A DNA stretch of 64,000 bases, taken from the NCBI RefSeq assembly GCF_000737785.1, contig NZ_JPRO01000003.1, forward strand, positions 248,001-312,000, written 5' to 3'. The translations under genes and the position numbers were made by a program. Every line of letters begins with the position of its first letter. Positions within the stretch are counted from its first letter, which is position 1. The notes below the pieces were generated by a model. The model saw only the letters and a list, made by a program, of their open reading frames with translations, searched no databases and had not been told where the DNA came from. This DNA comes from Chryseobacterium luteum. GTDB lineage: Bacteria; Bacteroidota; Bacteroidia; Flavobacteriales; Weeksellaceae. Positions 35,388 through 43,839 of this stretch are shown one piece after another.

Positions 35388-36029
35388 TTAGCCTGCAAAA
35401 CCGTTTTTAATGGCAAAAACTGCCAGTCCCACCCTGGTTTTCAGATCCAGTTTATCACACAGCTGGTCACGGTAGCTTTCTACGGTTCTCGGGCTGCAGC
35501 ACATCCTGTCTGCAATTTCCTTATAACTGAGCTCAGTAACGGTATATTTCAGAAATTCTCTTTCCCGGTCCGAAATTTTTACCGTATGTTCCGTTTCGTT
35601 ATCCCTGTTCAGGTTGGAGAATATGATTTTTGAGGCCCATTCCGGGTAAAAGAATCCATCAGAATTTAATTTCGTTAATGCAGTTTCCAGATCTTTCGGA
35701 TGGGTATTTTTCAGTAAATAGCCTTTTGCCCCGTTTTTAATCATTTTAATGACACTGTTGTCATCGCCCTGCATGCTGAGCGCCATCACTTTAATGGCTG
35801 GGTGGTTCTGCGTAAGCCAGGCTGCGGTTTCAAAGCCGTCCATAATCGGCATGCTGATATCCAGCAGGATGATATCGGGAATTTCCCTATTATCTTCAAG
35901 CTTTTGGATCAGGTCTTTTCCGTTCTCACATACATAGATCACTTCAAATTCACTGAAATTATCAATGATTCCTTCCAGTGCTTTGGCAATAAGTATATGG
36001 TCATCAACAATCACTATTGTTTTTTTCAT
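35388..36029 (-). CDS. LuxR/NarL-family response regulator
   Basis: The protein has 213 residues. The receiver domain has VIVDDHILIAKAL, phospho-acceptor Asp in IILLDISMPIMDGF and Lys in GYLLKNTHP. The LuxR helix-turn-helix near the C-terminus reads VTELSYKEIADRMCCSPRTVESYRDQL. It overlaps the sensor kinase gene by 4 bp, so they form one two-component pair. Its targets are unknown. Candidates by proximity are the small leader peptides upstream of the operon. Confidence 0.92.
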   Translation of the reverse strand: MKKTIVIVDDHILIAKALEGIIDNFSEFEVIYVCENGKDLIQKLEDNREIPDIILLDISMPIMDGFETAAWLTQNHPAIKVMALSMQGDDNSVIKMIKNGAKGYLLKNTHPKDLETALTKLNSDGFFYPEWASKIIFSNLNRDNETEHTVKISDREREFLKYTVTELSYKEIADRMCCSPRTVESYRDQLCDKLDLKTRVGLAVFAIKNGFAG

Positions 36030-36811
36030 GGCTGTTTTTTTAAAATAATATGGAGTGTGGTTCCTGTATTCTCGCGGCTTTCAAGACTGAAATCGGCACC
36101 TATAATTGCGGCTCTGTTTTTCATATTGGTCAGGCCGATGCCGTTGGACTTTATATTCGTACTGTCGAATCCAATGCCGTCATCCTTAAGGTTAAGTTCC
36201 CAAAGGATGTCCCCGGATGTGTTCAGGCTGATCAGGATATTCCTGCAGTTTGCATGTTTGATGCTGTTCTGAATAAATTCCTGGGTGATCCTGAGCAGTA
36301 CATTTTTATGGGCAAACCCCAGGTCAAGCTGGTCGAAATTGTGTTCAAAAGTCACTTTACACCTTTTGAAAGTATTGGTATTATCTACCTCTTCCTGAAT
36401 CAAAGTTACAATTTCCTTTTGGTTTATATTATCGTCAGTCAGTGTTTTTGAAAGGCTCCTGAGATCCTGAAGCGACTGGTTAATGATCTGGGAAACCTGA
36501 TCGATCCTTTCGCTTACCTCAGGAACCCTGTTTTCATAGAGAAGCTGTTGGGTATAAAGGCTTGCCAATGTCAGCTTCTGGCCGATATTATCATGAAGTT
36601 CCCGCCCAATGTGCTGCATGGTGGCCTGTTGAATCTCAAGCTGTGTGGCCAGCAGCTCCCGTTTATGAATTTCATTTTTTATCTCAATTTCATTCATATA
36701 TTCTTTCTTACGCTGCCTGTATTTTCTGATGTATACCATGACGGCAGCCATAAACAGCACAAAGAATATGTTGAATAGAATAATGGTTATTAAGAGCTCC
36801 GTTTTCCCCAT
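36026..36811 (-). CDS. Sensor histidine kinase, HisKA_3 type
   Basis: The protein has 261 residues. There is one N-terminal transmembrane helix (LLITIILFNIFFVLFMAAVMVYI), then a coiled linker, the HisKA_3 dimer/phospho box (GRELHDNIGQKLTLASL) and an HATPase domain (QEFIQNSIKHA, DDGIGFD, GIGLTNMKNRA). No periplasmic sensor domain exists, so sensing must be membrane-based or delegated to a partner. The 7-TM protein encoded just upstream overlaps it by 22 bp and is the obvious candidate. The gene overlaps the LuxR regulator gene by 4 bp. Confidence 0.92.
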   Translation of the reverse strand: MGKTELLITIILFNIFFVLFMAAVMVYIRKYRQRKKEYMNEIEIKNEIHKRELLATQLEIQQATMQHIGRELHDNIGQKLTLASLYTQQLLYENRVPEVSERIDQVSQIINQSLQDLRSLSKTLTDDNINQKEIVTLIQEEVDNTNTFKRCKVTFEHNFDQLDLGFAHKNVLLRITQEFIQNSIKHANCRNILISLNTSGDILWELNLKDDGIGFDSTNIKSNGIGLTNMKNRAAIIGADFSLESRENTGTTLHIILKKQP

Positions 36812-37440
36812 ATGAATGAAATTGAGAATAAAAGGTACATGATAATTCCGGATATCAGAAAATAACTAAAGTACATGTTCCAAAGCTCCTTATATTCATT
36901 CAGAAGACTGAAAAATGTCCAGAAGGGCAGGGTTCCGATATAAAATAAAGTAACCCCCAGATTAATATAAAACATTTTGTTCCTGCTGAAGTTTAGAATT
37001 TCAGATGAGTTGATCTGTTTATAGTATTCCATAATAACCAGTACCATTAATATAAGACATCCAAATGTGTAATTAAAGGAGAAAATGATCTTTTTAGAGG
37101 TAAAGAAGAACTCACTGGGTAAAAATGATAATAAGTACAGCAGCGACAAAGCATAAAACAGCTTGGGACGTCCTAATGACTTGGCTGCATACAGCCAGTA
37201 AAAGAAAAGAAATTCAAGGGGAATTACGAAATAGTTGAAAAACTTTGGTTTATCATATTCTATCAGCAAATGCCCCCATTTTCCCATTAGCTCACTCAGG
37301 AACATAATGATAAGATAAAAAGAAAAATACTTCCAATATCGCTCTTTATTCCCACGATTGTAATAAATAAGCGATATTATGGCAGCGAGTCCTTCCGCCC
37401 AGATCAGGGACTCCTGAAGTATCTTCTGAAAATCGGTCAT
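36790..37440 (-). CDS. Seven-helix membrane protein of unknown function
   Basis: The protein has 216 residues with seven hydrophobic segments (for example EGLAAIISLIYY, FYLIIMFLSELMG, FVIPLEFLFFYWLYA, FSFNYTFGCLILMVLVIME, LGVTLFYIGTLPFW, YFLISGIIMYLLFSISFIW). I do not recognise a family. Because the kinase encoded next has a single helix and no sensor domain, and the genes overlap by 22 bp, this could be its membrane sensor or a regulator of it. That is inference. It is preceded by a 179-residue protein gene 34 bp upstream in the same direction. Confidence 0.75.
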   Translation of the reverse strand: MTDFQKILQESLIWAEGLAAIISLIYYNRGNKERYWKYFSFYLIIMFLSELMGKWGHLLIEYDKPKFFNYFVIPLEFLFFYWLYAAKSLGRPKLFYALSLLYLLSFLPSEFFFTSKKIIFSFNYTFGCLILMVLVIMEYYKQINSSEILNFSRNKMFYINLGVTLFYIGTLPFWTFFSLLNEYKELWNMYFSYFLISGIIMYLLFSISFIWGKRSS

Positions 37441-37474
37441 GTGTGTTTGGATAAAAATAAATTAATGATTAAAC

Positions 37475-38014
37475 TTAAGGGAATTGCTCAACCTTAGGGT
37501 CGGATGGTGGTGATAATGTTCCGTGGTTTTCTGCAATAGTATATATTAGAGGTGTTTCGCCACCTTTTGATTCCATAGTCAAAGATTTTGTATTATTTGA
37601 AGGGCTGAAATCATAGTCAAGCATTTCTCCGTTTTCATCTTCTTTTTTTAAAGTCGGTACCATCACCAAAGTATGTCTTTCTGCATATTCCACGTCTACC
37701 GGATAATCTTCCATCATGGTCCAGTCCTGCGCTTTTGGATAAGCAGCATAATAGAACCTGATGCCTAAATCCTCCTCAGAAATGTTAGGATTTGCATTTG
37801 TGGCTTCATTTTCTATGCGTGAAATGAATTTTTTCAGTTTCGGAAGGTCAAACCAGATCGAATGCGCGTCAGTAATTCCCAGTTCTTTATTAACCGCCTG
37901 CATCTGGTTATTTCTGTAGTTACTTATCAGGTTCTGGATAAGTTCTGAAGTAATGGTATTTGTATCCGGAACGGCTCCAGGAATTTCAGTCTCTGAAGTA
38001 GGTTTTGTCGTCAT
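37475..38014 (-). CDS. Conserved protein of unknown function, first gene of the two-component operon
   Basis: This 179-residue protein has no signal peptide or membrane segment. The N-terminus is Thr/Pro-rich and the C-terminus Ser/Pro-rich, and both are probably disordered. The middle (about 30-140) contains IWFDLPKLKKFISRIENEA, GIRFYYAAYPK and YAERHTLVMVPTLKKED, which looks like a folded domain. No enzyme motif was recognised. It heads a leftward operon with a 7-TM protein, a kinase and a regulator. It begins about 170 bp downstream of two small leader-peptide genes with the same orientation. Confidence 0.7.
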   Translation of the reverse strand: MTTKPTSETEIPGAVPDTNTITSELIQNLISNYRNNQMQAVNKELGITDAHSIWFDLPKLKKFISRIENEATNANPNISEEDLGIRFYYAAYPKAQDWTMMEDYPVDVEYAERHTLVMVPTLKKEDENGEMLDYDFSPSNNTKSLTMESKGGETPLIYTIAENHGTLSPPSDPKVEQFP

Positions 38015-38185
38015 AATGTTAGTTTTATAAAAAAATGTTAGTCATGCAAATTTCGTAAAAATTTCCTGGCAAACGGATGTGTTTTTTCCTGTTTATTTTC
38101 CGTGTTTTTACGGATTGTACCTCAGGTTATAAAACAGTAAAGTCTCCGGGTAACCTGGAGACTCTAACTGTCTGTTTCTTATTTT

Positions 38186-38338
38186 TTACATGCAGGGATA
38201 TTTTTTTGGATCTCTGCAGATATTTCCTGTCGAGCAGCATAAGCCTTGAGGACAGTTCATATCAATGTCGCACTCTGTTATTACAGCCGACACACCGCCA
38301 CTGATCATCTTTAAATCATTTCTTTTTAACTTTTTCAT
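38186..38338 (-). CDS. Cys-rich peptide with double-glycine leader (bacteriocin-like)
   Basis: A 50-residue frame starts at an ATG (38338) and stops TAA at 38186-38188. The N-terminus MKKLKRNDLKMISGG is a classical double-glycine leader, after which a C39-type peptidase/ABC exporter would cut. The remaining 35 residues contain six Cys (TECDIDMNC, LCCSTGNICR, YPCM), so disulfides or modified Cys are likely. A sister gene precedes it by 16 bp with an almost identical leader start (MKKLKR). No exporter is in the window. A secreted toxin or signalling peptide is a reasonable guess. Confidence 0.75.
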   Translation of the reverse strand: MKKLKRNDLKMISGGVSAVITECDIDMNCPQGLCCSTGNICRDPKKYPCM

Positions 38339-38354
38339 GCAATGATTCTAAAGG

Positions 38355-38531
38355 TTAATCAATAAGGCTGGGACGGCATTCAGCCTGTCCGCAATTGATG
38401 TTTATCTGTGAACAATGTTCCGTAGCACAAGTTCCGCTGGTAGAGCCGTCAGGGTAAGTGAATATGTTGCAACTGCAATCAATTTTTCCTCCCAAAATGG
38501 TTTTTAATGAGCTTCTTTTTAACTTTTTCAT
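38355..38531 (-). CDS. Cys-rich peptide with double-glycine leader, sister gene
   Basis: The peptide has 58 residues. MKKLKRSSLKTILGG is the leader ending in GG. The mature 43 residues carry six Cys (DCSC, GTCATEHC, NCGQAEC). It differs from its neighbour in the mature part but shares the leader, the pattern seen in families of exported peptides. A -7-like element TACATTTA (minus strand, 38567-38574) lies about 36 bp upstream of the ATG and could drive both peptides. Leader type and Cys content are seen directly. Function is inferred only. Confidence 0.75.
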   Translation of the reverse strand: MKKLKRSSLKTILGGKIDCSCNIFTYPDGSTSGTCATEHCSQININCGQAECRPSLID

Positions 38532-38599
38532 ACTGATTTTGTTTTAGTTAGTAATTTATTGAATGATAAATGTACTAATATTTCACATAATTTTGATAA

Positions 38600-38644
38600 A
38601 AAAAATAAAAAAAAATAAGTGATGCAGATTGGGCTGCACCACTT
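38600..38644 (-). terminator. Terminator of clpB
   Basis: On the minus strand AAGTGGTGCAG pairs with CTGCATCACTT (one mismatch), followed by a run of T interrupted once. It lies 35 bp after the clpB stop. Confidence 0.85.
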
Positions 38645-38678
38645 ACTTTACAAAAATAATATATATGAAAAAAACTAC

Positions 38679-41273
38679 TTACTGATCTGCCGGCCTGAAA
38701 ACCAAACCGGTTTCTTCAAAATAATCTAAAGTGATTCTGTCTCCGTCATTTACCTTTCCGGCAAGGATCTCTCTTGATAATTTATTTAAAACTTCCTGCT
38801 GGATCAATCTTTTCAGAGGTCTTGCCCCAAAAGAAGGGTCATATCCTTTATTCATCAGGTAATCTAAAGCATCCTGTGTAGCCGTCATGATAATGTTTCT
38901 TTTGGCTAACATCTCATTAAAGCCTCTCAGCTGATACTGAACAATTTTCCCGATCTCTTTTTTTCTTAAAGGCTGGAACAGTACAATTTCGTCGATCCTG
39001 TTCAGGAATTCGGGACGTAAGGTCTGTTTCAGAAGATCAAAAACTTCAGTCTTGGTTTTGTCTACAATCTCATCCTGGTTTTCCTCGGTAATATTTTCAA
39101 AATTCTCCTGGATCAGGTGTGAGCCTAAATTGGAGGTCATAATGATGATCGAATTTTTGAAATTGACCATCCGTCCTTTGTTATCAGTCAGACGTCCGTC
39201 ATCCAAAACCTGCAGTAAAGTGTTGAAAACATCCGGATGCGCTTTTTCAATTTCATCTAAAAGCACCACAGAATAAGGTCTTCTTCTTACCGCTTCCGTC
39301 AGCTGCCCGCCTTCATCATATCCTACATATCCCGGAGGAGCACCTACCAGCCTTGAGACGCTGTGTCTTTCCTGGTATTCACTCATGTCGATCCTCGTCA
39401 TATTATTCTCATCATCAAATAAATATTCCGCCAGGGCTTTTGCGAGCTCAGTTTTTCCGACACCGGTTGTTCCTAAGAATAAGAAAGATCCGATTGGCTT
39501 TTTCTCGTCACTTAATCCGGCTCTGTTTCTTCTGATGGCATCTGCAACGGCTGTAATAGCCTCATCCTGTCCCACGACGCGGTGGTGGAGCTCAGCTTCA
39601 AGGTTCAGTAACTTTTCTCTTTCAGACTGAAGCAGCTTGGTCACAGGAATTCCTGTCCATTTTGCGATCACTTCAGAAATATTTTCAGCAGTCACTTCCT
39701 CCTTAATTAATTCATTCTGATGATTTTGCATTTCCAGTTCAAGTTTCTGCAAAGCATCCTCCTTTTCCTTTATTTTTCCGTACTGGATTTCTGCTACTTT
39801 CGCATAATCTCCTGCTCTTGAGGCTTTTTCAGCTTCCAGTTTCAAAGACTCAATATCTTTTTTGATGGATGTTAAATCCTCAGATTTTTGTTTTTCTTTC
39901 AGCCATTTGGCATTGATCTCATTTCTTTCCTCAGAAATTTTTGAAATATCTTCTTTCAAATGATCAATTTTGGTCTGGTTGCCTTCCCTTGAAATAGCGG
40001 CCAGCTCAATTTCCAGCTGCATCAGTTTTCTGTCCAGAACATCAAGCTCTTCCGGTTTGGAGTTGATCTCCATTCTCAGTTTTGCTGAAGCCTCATCAAT
40101 AAGGTCAATCGCTTTATCCGGTAAAAACCGGTCTGAAATATATCTCTGCGACATTTCTACCGCAGCAATGATCGCTTCATCTTTGATCCTTACTTTATGG
40201 TGCGCTTCATATTTATCCTTAATCCCACGGAGAATCGAAATTGCAGATTCCGTATCAGGTTCCTCCACCATCACTTTCTGGAAACGTCTTTCCAATGCTT
40301 TGTCCTTTTCAAAATATTTTTGATATTCATTTAAAGTAGTAGCACCGATCGCTCTTAATTCTCCTCTTGCTAAAGCGGGTTTCAGAATATTGGCCGCATC
40401 CATCGCACCTTCACCGCCTCCGGCTCCTACCAGAGTATGGATCTCATCAATGAAAAGGATGATCTGGCCCTCTGATTTAATCACTTCATTCACTACAGAT
40501 TTCAGACGCTCTTCAAATTCCCCCTTATATTTAGCTCCGGCAATCAAAGCACCCATATCCAGCGAATACAATGTTTTATCCATCAGGTTTTCAGGAATGT
40601 CGCCTGAAATGATACGGTGCGCAATTCCTTCGGCAATAGCGGTTTTACCCACACCCGGCTCACCGATAAGGATAGGATTGTTTTTTGTTCTTCTCGAAAG
40701 AATCTGCAGTACTCTTCTGATCTCTTCATCACGCCCGATTACAGGATCCAATTTTCCTTCCGCAGCTAATTCGTTGAAGTTTTTAGCATATTTATTCAAG
40801 GATTGATAAGTCTCTTCTGAACTTGCAGAAGTCGCCTTGCTTCCTTTTCTCAATTCTTTAATAGCACCTTCCAGAAGGCTTTTGGTAACGCCCATATCCT
40901 TAAGTATTTTAGATGCTTCAGAACTGGTTTCCAGTAACGAAAGCCATAAATGCTCGATCGTTACATACTCATCACCCATTTTTTTTGCAATGTTGGGCGC
41001 ATCCAGCAAAACTTTGTTCGCGGATTGTGAAAGATAAATATTACCCCCCTGAACTTTTGGAAGTTTCTCAATACTTTCACGGTTGCGCTCTCTCACTAAA
41101 TTGGCATCTGCTTCAGATTTTTTCAGTAAGAAGGGCGATATATTTTCATCTACCTGAAAAATACCTTCAAGTATATGTTGCGGTTCAATACTCTGATTGC
41201 CAAATTCCATAGCAGTCTGCTGTGCTGCCTGGATGGCTTCCTGCGATTTTACAGTATATTGGTTTAAGTTCAT
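38679..41273 (-). CDS. clpB: ATP-dependent chaperone ClpB
   Basis: This is a Hsp100 disaggregase that works with DnaK. The start is at 41273 (MNLNQYTVKSQEAIQAAQQ, 864 residues), the usual N-terminus. The frame from 41330 only adds unrelated residues. Domains in order are the Clp N repeat (1-145), AAA1 with GEPGVGKTA and FIDEIHTLVGAG, the long coiled-coil M domain (about 405-530), AAA2 with GTTGVGKTE and LLDEIEKAH, and the C-terminal D2-small domain (SFGARPLKRLIQ). The length is standard for the family. The upstream region carries a direct repeat that may be a stress operator. Confidence 0.97.
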   Translation of the reverse strand: MNLNQYTVKSQEAIQAAQQTAMEFGNQSIEPQHILEGIFQVDENISPFLLKKSEADANLVRERNRESIEKLPKVQGGNIYLSQSANKVLLDAPNIAKKMGDEYVTIEHLWLSLLETSSEASKILKDMGVTKSLLEGAIKELRKGSKATSASSEETYQSLNKYAKNFNELAAEGKLDPVIGRDEEIRRVLQILSRRTKNNPILIGEPGVGKTAIAEGIAHRIISGDIPENLMDKTLYSLDMGALIAGAKYKGEFEERLKSVVNEVIKSEGQIILFIDEIHTLVGAGGGEGAMDAANILKPALARGELRAIGATTLNEYQKYFEKDKALERRFQKVMVEEPDTESAISILRGIKDKYEAHHKVRIKDEAIIAAVEMSQRYISDRFLPDKAIDLIDEASAKLRMEINSKPEELDVLDRKLMQLEIELAAISREGNQTKIDHLKEDISKISEERNEINAKWLKEKQKSEDLTSIKKDIESLKLEAEKASRAGDYAKVAEIQYGKIKEKEDALQKLELEMQNHQNELIKEEVTAENISEVIAKWTGIPVTKLLQSEREKLLNLEAELHHRVVGQDEAITAVADAIRRNRAGLSDEKKPIGSFLFLGTTGVGKTELAKALAEYLFDDENNMTRIDMSEYQERHSVSRLVGAPPGYVGYDEGGQLTEAVRRRPYSVVLLDEIEKAHPDVFNTLLQVLDDGRLTDNKGRMVNFKNSIIIMTSNLGSHLIQENFENITEENQDEIVDKTKTEVFDLLKQTLRPEFLNRIDEIVLFQPLRKKEIGKIVQYQLRGFNEMLAKRNIIMTATQDALDYLMNKGYDPSFGARPLKRLIQQEVLNKLSREILAGKVNDGDRITLDYFEETGLVFRPADQ

Positions 41274-41429
41274 GTTTTTTATGTTTTTTGTAATAGTTGG
41301 TTCAGTTTTAAAAAGACACCAAGAAACCAAATTTTCAGGCCCGGTTTCTTAATGCCATCAATTATTTAATCATTTAATCGATTACCTTACCACAAAAACC
41401 GTTCAATTATTAAATTTACAAAAAATATA

Positions 41430-41488
41430 GACAAAATTTCCGGATTATCTATTTTTAACGGTAAATTAACTTGACAAAATTTCCGATT
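41430..41488. repeat. Direct repeat upstream of clpB
   Basis: GACAAAATTTCCGGATT at 41430 recurs as GACAAAATTTCCGATT at 41473, 43 bp apart (about four helical turns). It may be a regulator site for clpB, whose ATG lies about 160 bp downstream on the minus strand. Confidence 0.5.
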
Positions 41489-41716
41489 CGTTGATATTCA
41501 CTTTGAAATAATGGAAAAACCGTCAGGTTACGAAAAAACCTTAAGATTGAAATAAAGGAGAATTTAGTATTTAACGGCTTCCTTATATTATATTAACTTA
41601 ATCGGAATTCCAATGGAGAGGTGGCAAATCGCAGATTTGACGGGGTGGTTAAACAAAACTCCTGCTTCCGTGCCTAAAATCATAATGTTAAATTAACTTA
41701 TTAACCTCAGAATAAT

Positions 41717-41724
41717 TACTTTTG
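41717..41724 (+). promoter_or_regulatory. -7 promoter element of the TetR-family gene
   Basis: TACTTTTG matches TAnnTTTG and lies 11 bp before the ATG at 41736, implying a very short leader. A TTTG -33 element is not evident. Confidence 0.55.
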
Positions 41725-41735
41725 CATTTTACCAG

Positions 41736-42314
41736 ATGGAGCTTAAAGAAAAACAAAAGAAAATTTTAGACGTCGCTGTGGAACTTTTCAAAGAGAAAGG
41801 GTACATGGGCAGCTCGGTCAGAGACCTAGCCACAAAGCTTAATATCAAAGCAGCGTCACTGTATGCCCATATCCGTTCAAAAGAAGAGATCCTGGAATGG
41901 ATATGCTTTGGAATTGCACAGGAGTTTTTTGATGAGCTTCAGAAAGTAAAAAGTACAGACATTGCTCCAAAAGATAAACTGAATTTATTTCTGGACAGCC
42001 ATTTATCCGTCGTTCTTCAAAACCGTGATGTTACCCATATTTATTCCAATGAATGGAGACATCTTGAAGAAAGGCTTCCCGAGTTCGTGGAGTTGAGGAA
42101 AAACTACCAGGAAGAAGTAGAACAGCTGATTTCTGAGATCTTCAAGGCAGAAAGCTGGGAACTGAAATCACCGGCCTTTACGACAAGATTCATTCTTCAT
42201 ACCCTTAATAATTCTTATTTCTGGTTCAAAAGAAATACAGAATCTACCTCTGAAATTACTGATGAAATAAGGGCTAAGCTGCTGTACGGACTATTAGGAA
42301 ATCAGAAACTGTAA
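41736..42314 (+). CDS. TetR/AcrR-family regulator, probable regulator of the paa operon
   Basis: The protein has 192 residues. The N-terminal helix-turn-helix (about 9-55) reads ILDVAVELFKEKGYMGSSVRDLATKLNIKAASLYAHIRSKEEIL in effect, a clear TetR_N domain. The C-terminal helical domain would bind the ligand. It precedes paaK in the same direction. In several phyla a TetR-type PaaR represses phenylacetate genes and is released by phenylacetyl-CoA. That role is inferred here from position and from an inverted repeat at the paaK transcript start. Confidence 0.85.
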   Translation: MELKEKQKKILDVAVELFKEKGYMGSSVRDLATKLNIKAASLYAHIRSKEEILEWICFGIAQEFFDELQKVKSTDIAPKDKLNLFLDSHLSVVLQNRDVTHIYSNEWRHLEERLPEFVELRKNYQEEVEQLISEIFKAESWELKSPAFTTRFILHTLNNSYFWFKRNTESTSEITDEIRAKLLYGLLGNQKL

Positions 42315-42462
42315 TTTCTGATAAAAATATTTCGGCAGATTTAAAATGCTCAAACCCGAACAAAATATCTCTGATATTCCCTTAACTTAGCTCCTTAAAA
42401 ATCTCATCATATATAAATCAGTTTATTTAGAATCATTCAAAATGTGACAAAAATCATAAAAA

Positions 42463-42494
42463 TTTGGTCAGGATTGAAATTCTTTTTAAATTTA
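42463..42494 (+). promoter_or_regulatory. paaK operon promoter
   Basis: TTTG (42463-42466), then 20 bp, then TAAATTTA (42487-42494), one base from the TAnnTTTG consensus. Transcription would begin near 42500, too close to the ATG at 42505 for that to be the main start. Confidence 0.75.
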
Positions 42495-42495
42495 C

Positions 42496-42513
42496 ACCTA
42501 ACAAATGTTAGTT
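42496..42513. promoter_or_regulatory. Inverted repeat at the paaK transcript start, candidate TetR operator
   Basis: CTAACA and TGTTAG are perfect complements around AA (42498-42511), extendable by two bases per side with one mismatch. It overlaps the predicted start of transcription, a typical repressor position. Confidence 0.65.
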
Positions 42514-42522
42514 AGTGTGAAT

Positions 42523-43839
42523 ATGGATTTTTCAGTTGAATATATAAAGCTCGACCAGTTGAGACAGCTGCAGTCTGACCGGCTGACAGATTTGGTGGGC
42601 TATCTTGGTGAGAGATCAGAATTTTATAGAGGAAAATTTAATGAATCGGGGATATCTCCACAGGATATAAGATCAATTGAAGATATCACCAAGCTTCCGA
42701 TCACTTACAAACAGGACCTGAGAGACCATTATCCGTTCGGGCTTTTAGCAGTTCCGAAAAACGAACTGCAGAGAATCCACTGTTCAAGCGGAACCACGGG
42801 AAAACCTACGGTGGTGGGCTACACCAAAGAAGACGTTGATCTTTTCAGTGAAGTAGTGGCCAGGTCATTATATGCAGCAGGAGCAAGACCGGGAATGCAG
42901 CTGCACAATGCTTACGGATATGGAATTTTTACCGGAGGATTAGGACTTCATTACGGGGCAGAAAAATTAGGAATGAGCGTTCTTCCTATTTCAGGGGGAA
43001 TGACAGCCAGGCAGGTGGATCTGATTATAGATTTTAAGCCTGAAGTGATCTGCTGCTCGCCGTCTTATGCTCTTACGATAGCTGATGAATTTGCCAACAG
43101 AGGAATTTCTGCAGAGGAAATCAGTCTGAAATATGCTGTTTTAGGCTCAGAGCCATGGACAGAAATTATCAGAAGCCACATTGAAGAGAAACTGGGACTT
43201 CATGCAACGAATATCTACGGGTTGAGCGAGATCATCGGACCCGGAGTTTCTATGGAGGATTTTGAAGAAAAAGGAGGTTCATATATTTGGGAAGATCATT
43301 TTTATCCTGAAATTTTAGAACCGGTAACCAAGCAGCCGGTTCCGTTCGGGGAAGAAGGTGTCCTGGTTATTACAACTTTAACGAAAAAAGCAATGCCTCT
43401 TTTACGGTATTGGACCAATGATATCACAAGCCTTTACTATGATGAAAATGCCAGAAGGACCATGGTGAAAATGAGGCCTATCAAAGGAAGAGCAGACGAT
43501 ATGCTGATCGTAAGAGGTGTAAACGTGTATCCAAGCCAGATCGAAGAAGCATTCTCCCATGTAAAAGGAGTGGTGCCGAACTATTACCTTACCCCGGTTG
43601 AAAAAGAGCAGATGTGTGTAGCATTGGATATTGACGTAGAAATTGATGATGAATGGGTAAAAACTCACAAAGTAGATGCTGATACCGATGATTATTTTAA
43701 TTTTGTCGGCAGCTTTGGAAAAAACATAGAAAACGAAATAAAAAAGAGAGTAGGGATTACCACGAAAGTAAAAATTCATGCCCAGGACAGCCTGCCGAAG
43801 TGCGAAGGCGGAAAAATTAATAGAATACTTAAAAAATAA
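42523..43839 (+). CDS. paaK: Phenylacetate--CoA ligase
   Basis: The start is chosen at 42523 (MDFSVEYIKL, 438 residues) because the alternative at 42505 lies within the operator and at the transcript start. This AMP-forming ligase activates phenylacetate to phenylacetyl-CoA, the entry step of the pathway. Visible features are the AMP-binding loop CSSGTTGKPTVVGYT, IYGLSEIIGPG, GRADDMLIVRGVNVYPSQIE and the C-terminal Lys region CEGGKINRILKK. Length matches PaaK (about 430-440). It shares one base with the start of paaE (TAATGA), so they are translationally coupled. Confidence 0.95.
   Translation: MDFSVEYIKLDQLRQLQSDRLTDLVGYLGERSEFYRGKFNESGISPQDIRSIEDITKLPITYKQDLRDHYPFGLLAVPKNELQRIHCSSGTTGKPTVVGYTKEDVDLFSEVVARSLYAAGARPGMQLHNAYGYGIFTGGLGLHYGAEKLGMSVLPISGGMTARQVDLIIDFKPEVICCSPSYALTIADEFANRGISAEEISLKYAVLGSEPWTEIIRSHIEEKLGLHATNIYGLSEIIGPGVSMEDFEEKGGSYIWEDHFYPEILEPVTKQPVPFGEEGVLVITTLTKKAMPLLRYWTNDITSLYYDENARRTMVKMRPIKGRADDMLIVRGVNVYPSQIEEAFSHVKGVVPNYYLTPVEKEQMCVALDIDVEIDDEWVKTHKVDADTDDYFNFVGSFGKNIENEIKKRVGITTKVKIHAQDSLPKCEGGKINRILKK

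Larger units (their letters stand above)
41274..41735. other. Intergenic region between clpB and the TetR gene
   Basis: These 462 bp contain no convincing gene. Seen are a direct repeat (41430-41446 and 41473-41488) upstream of clpB and a -7 element (41717-41724) for the TetR gene, both listed separately. The rest is AT-rich with no further structure that I can support. Confidence 0.6.

Noticed and set aside
39353..41212. Several plus-strand frames of 60-138 residues opposite clpB
   Set aside because: clpB is complete and highly conserved on the other strand; the frames have no recognisable content.
42505..42522. ATG at 42505 as start of paaK
   Set aside because: It lies inside the inverted repeat and a few bases after the predicted transcript start; the family N-terminus begins near 42523.
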